A stretch of DNA of 64,000 nucleotides, taken from the NCBI RefSeq assembly GCF_004327985.1, contig NZ_SJDL01000010.1, positions 62,001 to 126,000 on the forward strand, read 5' to 3'. The DNA is from Marinobacter halodurans. Lineage in GTDB: Bacteria > Pseudomonadota > Gammaproteobacteria > Pseudomonadales > Oleiphilaceae. The translations under genes were made by a program, and so were the position numbers. Positions 8,994 through 18,936 of this stretch are shown piece after piece (within the stretch, counting starts at the first letter, position 1; the number at the start of each line of letters is the position of its first letter). Below the pieces are notes generated by a model that saw only the letters and a list, made by a program, of their open reading frames with translations, made no database searches and had not been told where the DNA came from.

Positions 8994-10034
8994 ATGTCGT
9001 CATCCGATTACAAACATGCTACCCACCGCCTGGCGGCGCTGATCCAGCAGGCTCGCCGCAATGAGGCCATTGCCGCAAAACTGTTCGATATCGAGTTGGA
9101 CATGCTGCGCGCGACGGAGCTCAGCGAGTTTACCGACGGCCTGACCGAGCAGGTCAGGGATCGCTTTGAACTGGATGAAGTGTGGTTTGCGCTCACAGAC
9201 ATTGAAGACAATCGCCGTATTCTGGCGCTCCTGGGCGAACAGGGCGGGCTCTCCGAACGTTTGCTGGTGGGCACGGTCGATTTCCTGCGTCTCACCGAAA
9301 ACAGCGACGCACCGGTTCTCAGCGACAACATCCGCCACCTGCAGCAGTTGATCCCCCGTCACCTGCGCACCCGCATCCGCTCCCTGGCGCTGCTCCCCCT
9401 GCAGATGGAGGGTCGACTGGTCGGCGCGCTGATCCTGGGCTCCGGCGATGCCGCTCGTTACCAACCGGGCATGGAGTCATTCTTCCTGCATCAACTGGCC
9501 ATCAAGGTGTCAGCAGGATTGACGAGCATCTGGGCACGGGAACAGCTTCGCCTGCTGGCGACCCGTGACCCGCTGACCGGCCTGCGTAACCGGCGTGACC
9601 TGGAGGCCGTCCTGGAACAGGAACTGGGGCGCTCCCAGCGCAACGAGCAGCCACTGGCACTGCTCTTCCTCGACCTCGATGATTTCAAGACGATCAACGA
9701 CAACTGGGGGCACGAGTCGGGGGATGCCTGCCTGGTGCATGTCGCGCAACGAATGCAATCCATGATGCGCCGGGAAGACAGCCTTTTCCGGTTTGCCGGG
9801 GATGAGTTCATCGCCCTGTTACCTGGCCAGACGGAGGAGCGGGCCGAACACATCGCCGAGCGCATGAAAGCCGACCTGACTTCAAATCCGGCGACCGCCG
9901 GCGATGAACCGATAGCCGTTAGTTTCAGCTACGGCATTGCGTGCATTCGCCCGGAAGCCAACAAGACCGCCGACGAACTATTGCGCCTGGCCGACCAGCG
10001 GCTGTATGACATGAAGCGCCGCCTCGCGGACTGA
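8994..10034 (+). CDS. DUF484-GGDEF protein, probable diguanylate cyclase
   Basis: Predicted to make cyclic di-GMP from two GTP. The 346-residue protein has an N-terminal DUF484/GAF-like sensory region (about 1-180; FELDEVWFALTD, LRTRIRSLALLPLQ, GRLVGALILGSGD) and a C-terminal GGDEF domain (about 190-346). The active loop reads RFAGDEF, an accepted AGDEF variant, and the metal/base segment DPLTGLRNRRDLE and FLDLDDFKTINDNWGHESGD are intact. RRED five residues before the loop is a canonical inhibitory I-site, so product feedback is likely. No membrane segment is visible, so it should be cytoplasmic. The ATG at 8994 is chosen because the DUF484 similarity starts there; a TTG at 8823 would extend it into the tRNA promoter. 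It converges on rnhB. Confidence 0.88.
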   Translation: MSSSDYKHATHRLAALIQQARRNEAIAAKLFDIELDMLRATELSEFTDGLTEQVRDRFELDEVWFALTDIEDNRRILALLGEQGGLSERLLVGTVDFLRLTENSDAPVLSDNIRHLQQLIPRHLRTRIRSLALLPLQMEGRLVGALILGSGDAARYQPGMESFFLHQLAIKVSAGLTSIWAREQLRLLATRDPLTGLRNRRDLEAVLEQELGRSQRNEQPLALLFLDLDDFKTINDNWGHESGDACLVHVAQRMQSMMRREDSLFRFAGDEFIALLPGQTEERAEHIAERMKADLTSNPATAGDEPIAVSFSYGIACIRPEANKTADELLRLADQRLYDMKRRLAD

Positions 10035-10056
10035 CGAAAAGAGAGCGAGCCCGGGC

Positions 10057-10725
10057 TCAGAGGTCGAAAAGATCGGTGGGAAAGACCGGCTCGGACGTTA
10101 CGGCCGCCCCCACGGTGTCCAGGGCTTCCCTGACGGGGCGGAAAGACCGGCGATGCACGGACGTGACACCGAGGCGTGACAGGGCTTCCAGATGAACCGG
10201 TGTGGGATACCCCTTGTGAGCTCCCAGGCCATAGCCGGGAAATTGCGCTTCCAAGGCGACCATCTCCCGATCCCGCGCCACCTTGGCCAGGATGGAAGCC
10301 GCACTGATGGCGGCCACCCGACTATCGCCTTTGACGACGGGTTCGCTGGGCCAGCGCCATTTGGGGCAGCGGTTGCCGTCCACCAGCACGTGCTCGGGGG
10401 CCGGGCGCAAACCGCCAACCGCCCGCTCCATGGCCAACATGGTCGCCTGATAGATATTCAGCTCGTCAATCTCATGGACCTCACAGCGCCCCAGGGACCA
10501 GGCTAACGCTTTTTCACGGATTTCACCGGCCAATGACTCGCGGCGCCGTTCCGTGAGTTTCTTGGAGTCCGTCAGGCCCTCGATCGGCCTTACCGGGTCC
10601 AGGATAACCGCCGCAGTGACCACCGGCCCCGCCAGCGGTCCACGTCCCACTTCATCCACTCCGGCCAGCAAAGCCCCCTGATACACCGACACAAACGGTT
10701 GCCCCACCAGACTAACGGTCGTCAC
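10057..10725 (-). CDS. rnhB: Ribonuclease HII
   Basis: Cleaves RNA in RNA-DNA hybrids, including single ribonucleotides misincorporated in DNA. The 222-residue protein has the RNase HII motifs [15 protein letters not shown] (DExGRG with catalytic Asp-Glu), [11 protein letters not shown] near the central Asp, and AKVARDREM. Start: a GTG at 10725, 7 bases after AAGGAG, is preferred over the TTG at 10740, which overlaps the Shine-Dalgarno sequence itself. The gene overlaps the end of lpxB by 14 bases and ends the long envelope operon. In many gammaproteobacteria dnaE follows here; instead a convergent cyclase gene does. Confidence 0.93.
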   Translation of the reverse strand: MTTVSLVGQPFVSVYQGALLAGVDEVGRGPLAGPVVTAAVILDPVRPIEGLTDSKKLTERRRESLAGEIREKALAWSLGRCEVHEIDELNIYQATMLAMERAVGGLRPAPEHVLVDGNRCPKWRWPSEPVVKGDSRVAAISAASILAKVARDREMVALEAQFPGYGLGAHKGYPTPVHLEALSRLGVTSVHRRSFRPVREALDTVGAAVTSEPVFPTDLFDL

Positions 10726-11947
10726 CGGCTTCTCCTTCAATTAGCGGCACCAGCGCCTCCGCCGCACGCTCGTTGGCATTGCGGCGCAACAGTTCGTGAA
10801 GCTCGGCAAAAGCCACCTTGAGCGAATCAACATCAGGTCCCGGCTTCAGTCTGTCCAGCACAGCCTGCCCCAGGGCCTCCGGCGTGGCATTGTCCTGCAG
10901 CAACTCCGGTACCAACTCGCGGCGGGCAAGAAGGTTCGGTAAGGCAACATGAGGCACCTTGACCAGTCGCGATGCCAGGAAGTAGGAAAAACTGTTCAGA
11001 CGGTAGCCGACCACCATGGGCTTCTTGAGCAGCATCGCCTCCAGGGTGGCCGTGCCGGACGCCAACAACACCACATCCGACGCCGCCATCACCTCGCGGG
11101 AACGCCCCAGCACGAGACGCACCGGCAGCCTGACGTCCATTGAATCGAGCAGAGCCTCGATCTGTAATTGCCGCGCCCGATTCACGCAGGGAATAACGAG
11201 TTGCAGATCCGACTGGCGGGATTGCAGCCAATGAGCGGCCGCCAGGAAAAGCCCGCCCAAGCGCTCCACTTCCCCGGCCCGACTTCCCGGCAGGATCGCC
11301 AGCACCGGCGCGGAGGTATCCAGCTCAAGCGAACGCCGTGCGGCCCGGGTATCCGGCTCCATGGGAATGGCGTCGGCCAGCGGATGCCCAACGCAGGCCA
11401 CCGGCACCCCGTGCTCCTCGTAAAAACGAGCCTCGAACGGGAACAGCGTGAGCATCTTGTCCACCGCCCGGGCAATTTTATGGATGCGCTTGCGGCGCCA
11501 CGCCCAGACTGACGGGCTCACATAGTGTGCGGTGCGGATGCCGGCCTGCCGCAACCGCAGTTCGAGACCGATGGTGAAGTCCGGGGAATCAATACCAATG
11601 ACGATGGCGGGCGGAGTGATCAGGAAGTAGTCACGCACCCGCCTGCGAATGGAGACCAGTTCCCGCAACCGCTCCAGGACTTCGACCAGCCCCATGACCG
11701 AAAGGCGGTCCATCGGCACGAGGGAATGAAAGCCCGCCGCCTGCATCTCCTCGCCGCCAATACCGGCAAAATGCGCGTTAGGATAGCGTTGTCGCAGCGA
11801 ACGGATAAGACCGGCACCGAGGATGTCGCCGGAGGCCTCCCCGGCAACGATACCGATCGTGAGCGGGCGATAACTGACAATGCGCGAGGCGGGTATGGCA
11901 GTCCCGTCGTCCGGCGGGAGCGCGGAATGGGGCGGGGATTCCGTCAC
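10712..11947 (-). CDS. lpxB: Lipid-A-disaccharide synthase
   Basis: Joins UDP-2,3-diacylglucosamine and lipid X to form the beta-1,6 disaccharide of lipid A at the inner membrane. The 411-residue protein shows the GT19 signature: [17 protein letters not shown] near the N-terminus, [25 protein letters not shown] and [20 protein letters not shown]. The GTG at 11947 lies 10 bases after the lpxA stop; a longer start at 11998 would overlap lpxA by 41 bases. Even so, about 28 residues precede the conserved [10 protein letters not shown] start, which is longer than in E. coli. It is coupled to lpxA upstream and rnhB downstream. Confidence 0.93.
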   Translation of the reverse strand: MTESPPHSALPPDDGTAIPASRIVSYRPLTIGIVAGEASGDILGAGLIRSLRQRYPNAHFAGIGGEEMQAAGFHSLVPMDRLSVMGLVEVLERLRELVSIRRRVRDYFLITPPAIVIGIDSPDFTIGLELRLRQAGIRTAHYVSPSVWAWRRKRIHKIARAVDKMLTLFPFEARFYEEHGVPVACVGHPLADAIPMEPDTRAARRSLELDTSAPVLAILPGSRAGEVERLGGLFLAAAHWLQSRQSDLQLVIPCVNRARQLQIEALLDSMDVRLPVRLVLGRSREVMAASDVVLLASGTATLEAMLLKKPMVVGYRLNSFSYFLASRLVKVPHVALPNLLARRELVPELLQDNATPEALGQAVLDRLKPGPDVDSLKVAFAELHELLRRNANERAAEALVPLIEGEAGDDR

Positions 11948-11957
11948 GGTATCCCCG

Positions 11958-12749
11958 TTAGCGAACGATGCCGCGATGCGCGATGCGCAGGGAGTCAATC
12001 AGCGCGTCGAGCTCCGGCTGACCGGCAAAGTCCTTTTCCAGCACTTCAATGGCCTGCGCCAGGGTGTGCCCCTGACGATAGATCACCTTATAGGCCCGGC
12101 GCAGTTGGGTGATGACCTCACGGCTGAACCCGCGGCGCTTGAGGCCTTCGGCGTTCAACCCATGGGCCGACGCCGACTGGCCGCTGGCCATGATGTAAGC
12201 CGGGATATCCTTGAGCACGATACTGCCGCCAGCACTCATACTGTGGGCACCAATGTGGCAAAACTGGTGCACCATGGTTCCGCCACCGAGAATGGCCCAG
12301 TCGCCCACGCTCACATGGCCGGCCAGGGTCGCACAGTTGGCGAGAATCGTGTTGTCGCCCACAACGCAGTCATGGGCCACGTGCACATAGGCCATCAGCA
12401 GGTTGTTACTGCCAATCACGGTTTCGCCCCGATCCTGTACGGTTCCGCGGTGAATCGTGCAATTCTCACGGATTTCATTGTTGTCGCCGATGATCAGCCG
12501 CGTCGGCTCGCCGGCGTACTTCTTGTCCTGGCATTCCTCGCCAACACTGCAAAACTGAAAGATGCGGTTGTGGCGGCCGATTACCGTCGGCCCCTTGATC
12601 ACCACATGGGACAGGACTTCCGTACCGTCGCCAATTTCCACATCGGGTCCCACATAACTGAAGGGACCCACGGTCACGTCCTTCCCCAACTTCGCTCCGG
12701 GATCAACGATCGCCTGAGGATGGACTCCCGACCAGACCTGTGTCGCCAT
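11958..12749 (-). CDS. lpxA: UDP-N-acetylglucosamine O-acyltransferase
   Basis: First step of lipid A synthesis: transfers R-3-hydroxyacyl from ACP to the 3-OH of UDP-GlcNAc. The 263-residue protein has the left-handed beta-helix hexapeptide repeats (IVDPGAKLGKDVTVGPFSYVG onward), the catalytic His in MAYVHVAHDCVVGD, and the C-terminal helical domain (LKRRGFSREVITQLRRAYK). The ATG overlaps the fabZ stop in TGATG, so translation is coupled. Length matches the family (262 in E. coli). Confidence 0.96.
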   Translation of the reverse strand: MATQVWSGVHPQAIVDPGAKLGKDVTVGPFSYVGPDVEIGDGTEVLSHVVIKGPTVIGRHNRIFQFCSVGEECQDKKYAGEPTRLIIGDNNEIRENCTIHRGTVQDRGETVIGSNNLLMAYVHVAHDCVVGDNTILANCATLAGHVSVGDWAILGGGTMVHQFCHIGAHSMSAGGSIVLKDIPAYIMASGQSASAHGLNAEGLKRRGFSREVITQLRRAYKVIYRQGHTLAQAIEVLEKDFAGQPELDALIDSLRIAHRGIVR

Positions 12750-13186
12750 CAAACTTCTCTCTCAGCGGTCATGATTTCCGCGACGCAGGCAACCTTGTCA
12801 TCCACCAGCGCGCGGCAGTCAAACTTCCAGATGCCGTGCTTGTCCGAAATGAAACGGGACTCAAGACGCAACTGGTCTCCCGGTACCACCGGCCGCTTGA
12901 AGCGTGCCTTACTGGAACCGGCGAGGTAGTGTATCACGCCATCGGACGGTTTCCGGTCGACAGTCACAAACCCGAGAATCCCTGACAACTGCGCCATGGC
13001 CTCAATAATGAGCACACCCGGCATGATCGGCTTGCCTGGGAAGTGTCCGTTGAAGAACGGCTCGTTAATCGAAATGTTCTTGTAGCCGACAATGGACTGC
13101 CCTTTCTCGACTTCCGTGACGCGATCCACCAGCAGGAACGGATAGCGGTGGGGCAGGAATTCCATAATTTCTTCAATATGCATCAT
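12749..13186 (-). CDS. fabZ: 3-hydroxyacyl-[ACP] dehydratase FabZ
   Basis: Dehydrates 3-hydroxyacyl-ACP to trans-2-enoyl-ACP in fatty acid elongation and competes with LpxA/LpxD for the same hydroxyacyl-ACP pool. The 145-residue hot-dog protein contains [13 protein letters not shown] and the catalytic helix [19 protein letters not shown], with active-site His and Glu in place. Two adjacent ATGs (13186 and 13183) are possible starts. It lies 11 bases after lpxD and overlaps lpxA by one base. Confidence 0.96.
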   Translation of the reverse strand: MMHIEEIMEFLPHRYPFLLVDRVTEVEKGQSIVGYKNISINEPFFNGHFPGKPIMPGVLIIEAMAQLSGILGFVTVDRKPSDGVIHYLAGSSKARFKRPVVPGDQLRLESRFISDKHGIWKFDCRALVDDKVACVAEIMTAEREV

Positions 13187-13197
13187 CAGGTACGGCC

Positions 13198-14229
13198 TCA
13201 GGCTCGTTTAAGCAGTTTCTTCTCTAACTCGCGCAATTTCCGCGCCAGATCATCCAGCTGACGGAAGCGCACGACGCTCTTTTGCCACTTGCGGTTTGTA
13301 TCCACGCCGGTACCTGACGAGTAAACACCCGGTTCCTTCAGACTGCGTGTCACCATCGTCATGCCGGTCAGGTGCACGTTGTCGGCAATCTCGAGATGTC
13401 CACCCACACCGGATGCGCCACCAAAGACGCAGTGCCGTCCCACCCGGGTACTGCCGGCTATCCCGGTCAGCGCCGCCATAGCCGTGTGGTCACCGATACT
13501 CACGTTATGGGCAATCTGGATGAGATTATCCAGTTTGACGCCATCGCCGATGACGGTGTCGTCCAGCGCGCCGCGATCAATTGTCGTGTTGGCGCCGATC
13601 TCCACATCATCGCCGATGACCACGCGTCCAACCTGGGCGATGCGATGCCAGACGCCTTTTTCATTAGCGAATCCAAACCCCTGGGAACCGATCACGGCCC
13701 CGCTCAGGATCAGGCAACGCTGGCCGACGACGACGTCGTGATAGAGCGTCACCCGCGGGTTGAGTCGGGACCCTTCCCCGACCCGGCAGCGCTGACCGAC
13801 CACACAACCCGCGCCAATCACCGCATGATCAGCGATCGACGCGTCTGCCTCGATAACCGCCTGGGGACCGATCCAGGCTGTTTCGGCAATCGTTGCCGAC
13901 GGATCAACCACCGCCGAGGGATGAATGCCGGCTTCAGGATTGGGCTCGGGATCAAACCAGTGGCTCAACCGAGCATAACCGAGGTAGGGATTGTCCAGTA
14001 ACAGGACATTGGTCGGACACTCGTCAGCCATGTCCGGCGAGACGATCACGGCCGTAGCTTGCGTCTCCTTGAGATAGCGGCCGTAGGACGGGTTGGCCAG
14101 GAAAGAGATCTGGCCCTCTCCCGCAGACTGCAGCGTCGCAATGCCGCTGATCTGGACCGATTCATCCCCGATTACGCGGCCGCCCAGTGCCTGTGCAATG
14201 TCGCCCAGCGTATGGACTTTGTTCGTCAT
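13198..14229 (-). CDS. lpxD: UDP-3-O-(3-hydroxyacyl)glucosamine N-acyltransferase
   Basis: Adds the second hydroxyacyl chain to the 2-amino group of the UDP-glucosamine intermediate of lipid A. The 343-residue protein has a uridine-binding N-terminal domain (about 1-100; [23 protein letters not shown]), a hexapeptide-repeat beta-helix (about 105-300) with the catalytic His in [14 protein letters not shown], and a C-terminal helix ([21 protein letters not shown]). Length is typical. It is separated from skp by 296 bases containing several hairpins. Confidence 0.96.
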   Translation of the reverse strand: MTNKVHTLGDIAQALGGRVIGDESVQISGIATLQSAGEGQISFLANPSYGRYLKETQATAVIVSPDMADECPTNVLLLDNPYLGYARLSHWFDPEPNPEAGIHPSAVVDPSATIAETAWIGPQAVIEADASIADHAVIGAGCVVGQRCRVGEGSRLNPRVTLYHDVVVGQRCLILSGAVIGSQGFGFANEKGVWHRIAQVGRVVIGDDVEIGANTTIDRGALDDTVIGDGVKLDNLIQIAHNVSIGDHTAMAALTGIAGSTRVGRHCVFGGASGVGGHLEIADNVHLTGMTMVTRSLKEPGVYSSGTGVDTNRKWQKSVVRFRQLDDLARKLRELEKKLLKRA

Positions 14230-14525
14230 GATTCACTCCACCCTGTCTTGGGATACTGCTTCGGGCTCACCGTCGCAAATACACAGGACGCGGACAGCTT
14301 CCCTTGTGCCAGCCACCAGACCTGAAAAGCCCCTGAAAAGGTGACGGGTCGCCTCGCCTCCCTATTGAGGGCGAAATACAACCCGCCCCTGGACAGGGGC
14401 TCTTCGCCAAAACGAGTCGCCCGAAAAACACCGCCGAATCCTGCCAGAGGCCCCGCAGCGGGACAATGGCTGGAACCCCCTGATTCGGGGGCGCTCACGT
14501 CGTTTTCAGGCAGCGACCCATCGAC
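14230..14525 (-). other. skp-lpxD intergenic region with three GC hairpins, no gene
   Basis: This 296-base stretch shows no convincing reading frame. Three short stems are visible: an imperfect one at 14354-14374 (TCGCC...GGGCGA type), GCCCCT/AGGGGC at 14385-14400 and CCCCC/GGGGG at 14476-14491. None carries a T run, so they are not classic intrinsic terminators. They could set the relative expression of skp and the lipid A genes by attenuation or mRNA processing; this is inference. Confidence 0.45.
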
Positions 14526-15020
14526 TTATTTGTTGAGTTTCTTGATCAACTCTTTGGTCAGGTCCATATCCGGCTTGGCATAGACAACGGCTTCGCTCGG
14601 CAGCACCAGATCCAGGTCATGCTCTTCAAGCAGTGCCTTCACGGCCGCATCCACCTGCGGACGGGCGTCTTCGAGGAACTTCTGCTTGCGGCTGTTGACG
14701 GTTGAGTCCAGACGGTTCTTGAGATACTGGAATTCCTGGACCTTGTCCTTGAATTTGCCCGACAGCTCGTTGCGCTCGGACTCGTTCATCATAGCACCGT
14801 CTTTTTCCAGACGTTCCTTGAGCTTGCGAGCTTCTTCCTGGGCGTCCCGGACTTTCTGTTCATCGTCACTGAACTCGGACTGAAGCTGTTTGCTGAATGC
14901 CTGCGCGTCATCCGAAGAAAAAAGAGCGCGGCGCAAGTCCACGACACCAATCTTGGTGTCGGCCAGTGCCGGCACCGCCAGCATCAAGGCCAGGGCTGCG
15001 ACCATCATCTTCTTCATCAT
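14526..15020 (-). CDS. skp: Periplasmic chaperone Skp (OmpH)
   Basis: Trimeric periplasmic holdase that escorts unfolded outer-membrane proteins to the BAM complex. The 164-residue protein has a signal peptide (MMKKMMVAALALMLAVPALA, cleavage before DTKIG), then the short beta core and a long charged coiled-coil arm (about 40-120; EEARKLKERLEKDGAMMNE) and returns to the core (DARPQVDAAVKALLEEHDLDLVLP). Length and layout fit the family. It sits 72 bases downstream of bamA, as in most proteobacteria. Confidence 0.93.
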   Translation of the reverse strand: MMKKMMVAALALMLAVPALADTKIGVVDLRRALFSSDDAQAFSKQLQSEFSDDEQKVRDAQEEARKLKERLEKDGAMMNESERNELSGKFKDKVQEFQYLKNRLDSTVNSRKQKFLEDARPQVDAAVKALLEEHDLDLVLPSEAVVYAKPDMDLTKELIKKLNK

Positions 15021-15092
15021 GCTGAAAACTCCTGTTCATTCGTCTTGTTCTGCGCATTGTACCGATTGCGCTGCGCGATTTGAGCCCGGCGA

Positions 15093-17411
15093 TTAATAAG
15101 TTTGCCCCAGTGAGAACTGGAACACCTGCGTATTGTCCCCGGATTTATCGTTCAGCGGCTTGGCCAGACTGAACGCCAGCGGGCCAATCGCGGTAATCCA
15201 CTGGAAGCTGATGCCCGCCGCTGTCCGGACTTCGCCCAGCTTGGGATCGTAACCGCGACTGGTATCGAAGACCTGACCGGCATCCAGGAAGAAAGCCGTC
15301 CGCATGGACCGGGTATCGCCGGCAAACGGTGTCGGGAAGATGAGTTCCATGCTGCCTTCGGTCAGCAGGTTACCGCCGAACGGATCCGGATCGGAGTTGT
15401 CGCCAACGGCGTTGGTGGCAAGCGGCCCAAGAGAGTTGGCCTCATAACCCCGAACCGAACCATAGCCACCGGCGAAGTAGTTCTCATAGAACGGCAGCTC
15501 ACTGTTGTTGCCGTAGCCATCGCCGTATCCAACGTCCGTCCGCGTATGGAATACCCAGGTCTGGTTGTCGTTCAGCGGCTGATAGAAGTTGGTCCGATGA
15601 GACGCTTTGTAATACGTCAGGTCACTGCCCGGCACTGCCACATCCAGCGAAATCGACTGACTGAAACCGGCGGTCGGCAATACGCCGCGGTTCAGCGAGT
15701 TGCGAGTCCAGCTACCGGTCAGGTGGAAGGTATCCGAGGTGTCGCCATATTCATCGATAAAGTCGGAGACTTCCTGGGCCGGATAATCATCCAGCTTGAT
15801 CTTGGTCCGCGTATAACCGGTACCAAAATTCAGACGGGTGATGCTGTCAATCGGATAGCCAAAATCGATACTGCCGCCATACTCGTCCAGCAGGTAGGAG
15901 GTAATATCCTGCTCATCGTAATCGGTCTGGCGCCCGTACAGACTGAAGCCACGACTGACGCCATCAACGGTATAGTAAGGATTGGTGTAGGAGAACTTGG
16001 CACTCTGCACCGAATCACTGTGGGTTGCACCGATGGTGACCTGTTTGCCGGTACCGAAGAAGTTCTTCTCGGAGACGCTGGCCCCCAGGATCACGCCGGA
16101 ACTCTGCGAGAAGCCCAGCGAGGCGGAGAGGCTGCCCGTAGGCTGCTCTTCCACGGTGTAATTCACGTCGACCTGATCATCGTGACCCGGCACGCGGACG
16201 GTTTCCACGTCCACGGTTTTGAAGAAACCCAGTCGTTCCAGTTTCGTCTTGGAGTATTCGATCAGATCGGTCGAAGCCACGCCGCCTTCCATCTGCACCA
16301 TTTCCTGGCGCAGAACCTCGTCACGGGTGCTGACGTTCCCCTTAAAGTTGACCCGGCGAACGTAGGCACGCTTACCTGGCTCAACATAGAACGTCACCGA
16401 TGCGGTGTGATCATCGTGGGTTTCCGGCACCGCGTTGACGTTGGCGAAGGTGTAGCCTTCCTTGCCCAGACGACGGGAAAGACGTTCGGACGTATTGGTC
16501 AGCGCCTGCTGTGAGTAGGTATCGCCGGACTTCAGTTTAATCAGATCACGCAGTTCGCTTTCTTTCAGGATCAGGTCACCACGCAGTTTGATGTCCGAGA
16601 TGGTGTACTTCGGCCCCTCATTAATCGCGATGGTGATGAAGACGTCTTTCTTGTCCGGAGAGATGGAGACCTGACTGGACTCCACGTTGAAATCGATATA
16701 CCCGCGGTCCAGATACCAGGAGCGCAACGTTTCCAGATCGCCGCTCAAACGTTCGCGAGCGTACTTGTCGGAGTTGGTGATCGAGGCCCACCAGTTGGAT
16801 GTTTCCAGCTCGAACTGGTCGAGCAACTGTTCGTCGGAGAATGATTCGTTGCCAATGATATTGATATGACGGATCGAGGCGACTTCGCCCTCGTTGATGT
16901 CCAGCTTGATCGCCACCCGGTTGCGGGGCAGCTCTTCCGCCGTCGCCTTGACCCGGGCGCTGTAGCGGCCCTGGGCCACATAGGAGCGCTGGATTTCCAG
17001 CTCGAGTCGCTCCAGGGTGGCGCGCTTGAAGACCTGCCCTTCCTTCAGGCCGGCACTGTCCAGGGCCTGCTTGAGCGCATCGGTCTCGATCGCCTTGTTC
17101 CCTTCAATATCGATGGAACTGATGGCTGGCCGCTCCTTGACGGTCAGGACCAGGACGTCATCGTCCCGGCTGGCGCTCAGATCCGTAAACAGCCCGGTAC
17201 CGAACAGGTTCTTGATCGCATCCGCCAGTGACACTTCGTCGACCGGCTCACCGATATCAACGGGGAAGGCACCAAATACGGTCCCGGCGGACACCCGCTG
17301 CAATCCTTCGACTTCGATATCGGATACGACAAACTGGTCAGCCAGAGCCGATGGCAGGACCCCTACTGTGGAAATGAGGCCTACTGCCACACTCAGAAGA
17401 GAACGTCTCAT
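15093..17411 (-). CDS. bamA: Outer membrane protein assembly factor BamA
   Basis: Central subunit of the BAM complex, inserting beta-barrel proteins into the outer membrane. The 772-residue protein has a signal peptide (about 1-24, ending ALA-DQ), five POTRA repeats (about 25-425; first FVVSDIEVEGLQRVSAGTVF) and a 16-strand barrel (about 430-772). The barrel contains the conserved loop-6 motif as SVRGYEANSLGP (VRGF/Y). The chain ends in Tyr after FQFSLGQT, an aromatic residue as required, though Phe or Trp is more common. It lies between rseP and skp in the usual order. Confidence 0.96.
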   Translation of the reverse strand: MRRSLLSVAVGLISTVGVLPSALADQFVVSDIEVEGLQRVSAGTVFGAFPVDIGEPVDEVSLADAIKNLFGTGLFTDLSASRDDDVLVLTVKERPAISSIDIEGNKAIETDALKQALDSAGLKEGQVFKRATLERLELEIQRSYVAQGRYSARVKATAEELPRNRVAIKLDINEGEVASIRHINIIGNESFSDEQLLDQFELETSNWWASITNSDKYARERLSGDLETLRSWYLDRGYIDFNVESSQVSISPDKKDVFITIAINEGPKYTISDIKLRGDLILKESELRDLIKLKSGDTYSQQALTNTSERLSRRLGKEGYTFANVNAVPETHDDHTASVTFYVEPGKRAYVRRVNFKGNVSTRDEVLRQEMVQMEGGVASTDLIEYSKTKLERLGFFKTVDVETVRVPGHDDQVDVNYTVEEQPTGSLSASLGFSQSSGVILGASVSEKNFFGTGKQVTIGATHSDSVQSAKFSYTNPYYTVDGVSRGFSLYGRQTDYDEQDITSYLLDEYGGSIDFGYPIDSITRLNFGTGYTRTKIKLDDYPAQEVSDFIDEYGDTSDTFHLTGSWTRNSLNRGVLPTAGFSQSISLDVAVPGSDLTYYKASHRTNFYQPLNDNQTWVFHTRTDVGYGDGYGNNSELPFYENYFAGGYGSVRGYEANSLGPLATNAVGDNSDPDPFGGNLLTEGSMELIFPTPFAGDTRSMRTAFFLDAGQVFDTSRGYDPKLGEVRTAAGISFQWITAIGPLAFSLAKPLNDKSGDNTQVFQFSLGQTY

Positions 17412-17455
17412 TCAGATAATTCGCCTGTTTATGCGCGTACGGAAGGTCGTGATTC

Positions 17456-18805
17456 TCACAACCGCATCAGGTCGTTGTAAAGAGCAAAGACCATCAATGT
17501 CAGGATCATGGCCATCCCTATTCTCACTCCGGCCGCCTGCACCTGCTCGGAGAGCGGTTTGCGCCGGATGGCCTCCAGGCTGTAGAAGAGAATATGGCCG
17601 CCGTCCAGAACGGGAACCGGCAACAGGTTCAGCACGCCAAGGCTCACGCTCAGATACGCCAGGAACTGGATGAAATCCTCGAACCCGGAGCTCACGCTTT
17701 GCTCGGCAACGCGGGCAATGGTAATGGGGCCGCTGAGATTATTCAAAGACAGCAACCCGGTCACCATTTTCTTGATGGCGATCAGAGTCAGGCGGGTGTC
17801 CCCCCAGGTTTCACCCACCGCATGCGGAATAGCTGCCAGGACACCGTATCGGGTATTCCGCATCATGTCGTCCGGCCAGTCGACCGGCTTGACCCCGGCA
17901 CCGACCAGGCCAATCACCTGACCGTCCTCGGTTTCGTGTCTTGCAGGCGTGACATCCACCTGCCGCTCCTGCCCATCACGCGTCAGCGTCAATGTCAGTG
18001 TTTTCTCGGGCGACGCCTGGATCTTCTTGACCAGAGCGAACCAATCCTCCACCGGTGTACCGTTAACCGCTTCGATATGATCGCCGGCCTTCAGACCAGC
18101 CGCTTGTGCGCGGCCACCCTCCATAACCTGGCCCAGCACCGCTGGCACATCCGGGCGGTATGGCGCGATACCAAACAGGTCGATCGGATTGGGTTCATCC
18201 TGATCCAACCGCCAGCCCTGGAGATCGGCCGAATGCTCGCTGGTCCGGCCATCTTCCCGGACGGTCATGCGAACCTGGCCATATTCGCCGGCACGTTCCA
18301 GTAACGAGGCGCCGATGTCGCGCCAGTTGGCTGCCGGCTCGCCGTCGACGCTGATGATTTCCATGCCGGGCGACAGCCCCATGCGCTCAGCCACACTGCC
18401 CGGCTTGACGTCCCCAACGACCGGCGCGACCGTGGTAACACCCACGACGCTCAACAGCCAATAGGCGAAGATGGCAAACAGGAAATTGGCGGCAGGACCG
18501 GCGGCGGCAATGGCGATGCGCTTGCCGGGGGATTTCCGGGTGAAGGCCTGGTCGAGCTGATCTTCGGGCACCGGCCCTTCCCGCTCATCCAGCATCTTGA
18601 CGTAGCCGCCCAGCGGAATCGCGGCCACCGCAAACTCGGTGCCGTGCCGGTCATACCGGGAAAACATGGGCTTGCCGAAGCCGACAGAAAACCGCAAAAC
18701 CTTCACGCCACACCGGCGAGCCACCCAGAAGTGCCCGTATTCGTGGATGGTGACCAGGATGCCCAGGGTCACGATGAGCGCAAGCGCTGATTCAATAAAC
18801 TGCAT
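17456..18805 (-). CDS. rseP: RIP metalloprotease RseP
   Basis: Site-2 intramembrane zinc protease that releases sigma-E by cutting RseA and also clears signal-peptide remnants. The 449-residue protein has the HEYGH zinc motif in the first membrane helix (VTIHEYGHFWVARRCGV), tandem PDZ domains (about 115-300; GLSPGMEIISVDGEPA and GLKAGDHIEAVNGTPV), and the C-terminal LLPVPVLDGGHILFY helix with the third zinc ligand Asp. Gene order dxr-rseP-bamA is standard, linking it to envelope stress control. Confidence 0.95.
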   Translation of the reverse strand: MQFIESALALIVTLGILVTIHEYGHFWVARRCGVKVLRFSVGFGKPMFSRYDRHGTEFAVAAIPLGGYVKMLDEREGPVPEDQLDQAFTRKSPGKRIAIAAAGPAANFLFAIFAYWLLSVVGVTTVAPVVGDVKPGSVAERMGLSPGMEIISVDGEPAANWRDIGASLLERAGEYGQVRMTVREDGRTSEHSADLQGWRLDQDEPNPIDLFGIAPYRPDVPAVLGQVMEGGRAQAAGLKAGDHIEAVNGTPVEDWFALVKKIQASPEKTLTLTLTRDGQERQVDVTPARHETEDGQVIGLVGAGVKPVDWPDDMMRNTRYGVLAAIPHAVGETWGDTRLTLIAIKKMVTGLLSLNNLSGPITIARVAEQSVSSGFEDFIQFLAYLSVSLGVLNLLPVPVLDGGHILFYSLEAIRRKPLSEQVQAAGVRIGMAMILTLMVFALYNDLMRL

Positions 18806-18936
18806 GTTGCTCCGGATTCAAACCAGGTTAAGGCCGACCTGCCTGGGGCAGGCTCCGACCGTGACGATGCCCGTCGTCACACGCCTCTTTATATCGGCCG
18901 GACGCCTCGGGAAAGACACCAGCCAGGAGACCGACC

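Noticed and set aside
10040-10060. GAGCCCGGGCTC palindrome as terminator of cyclase and rnhB genes
   Set aside because: Stem is short without a loop and lacks T runs; not strong enough to annotate.
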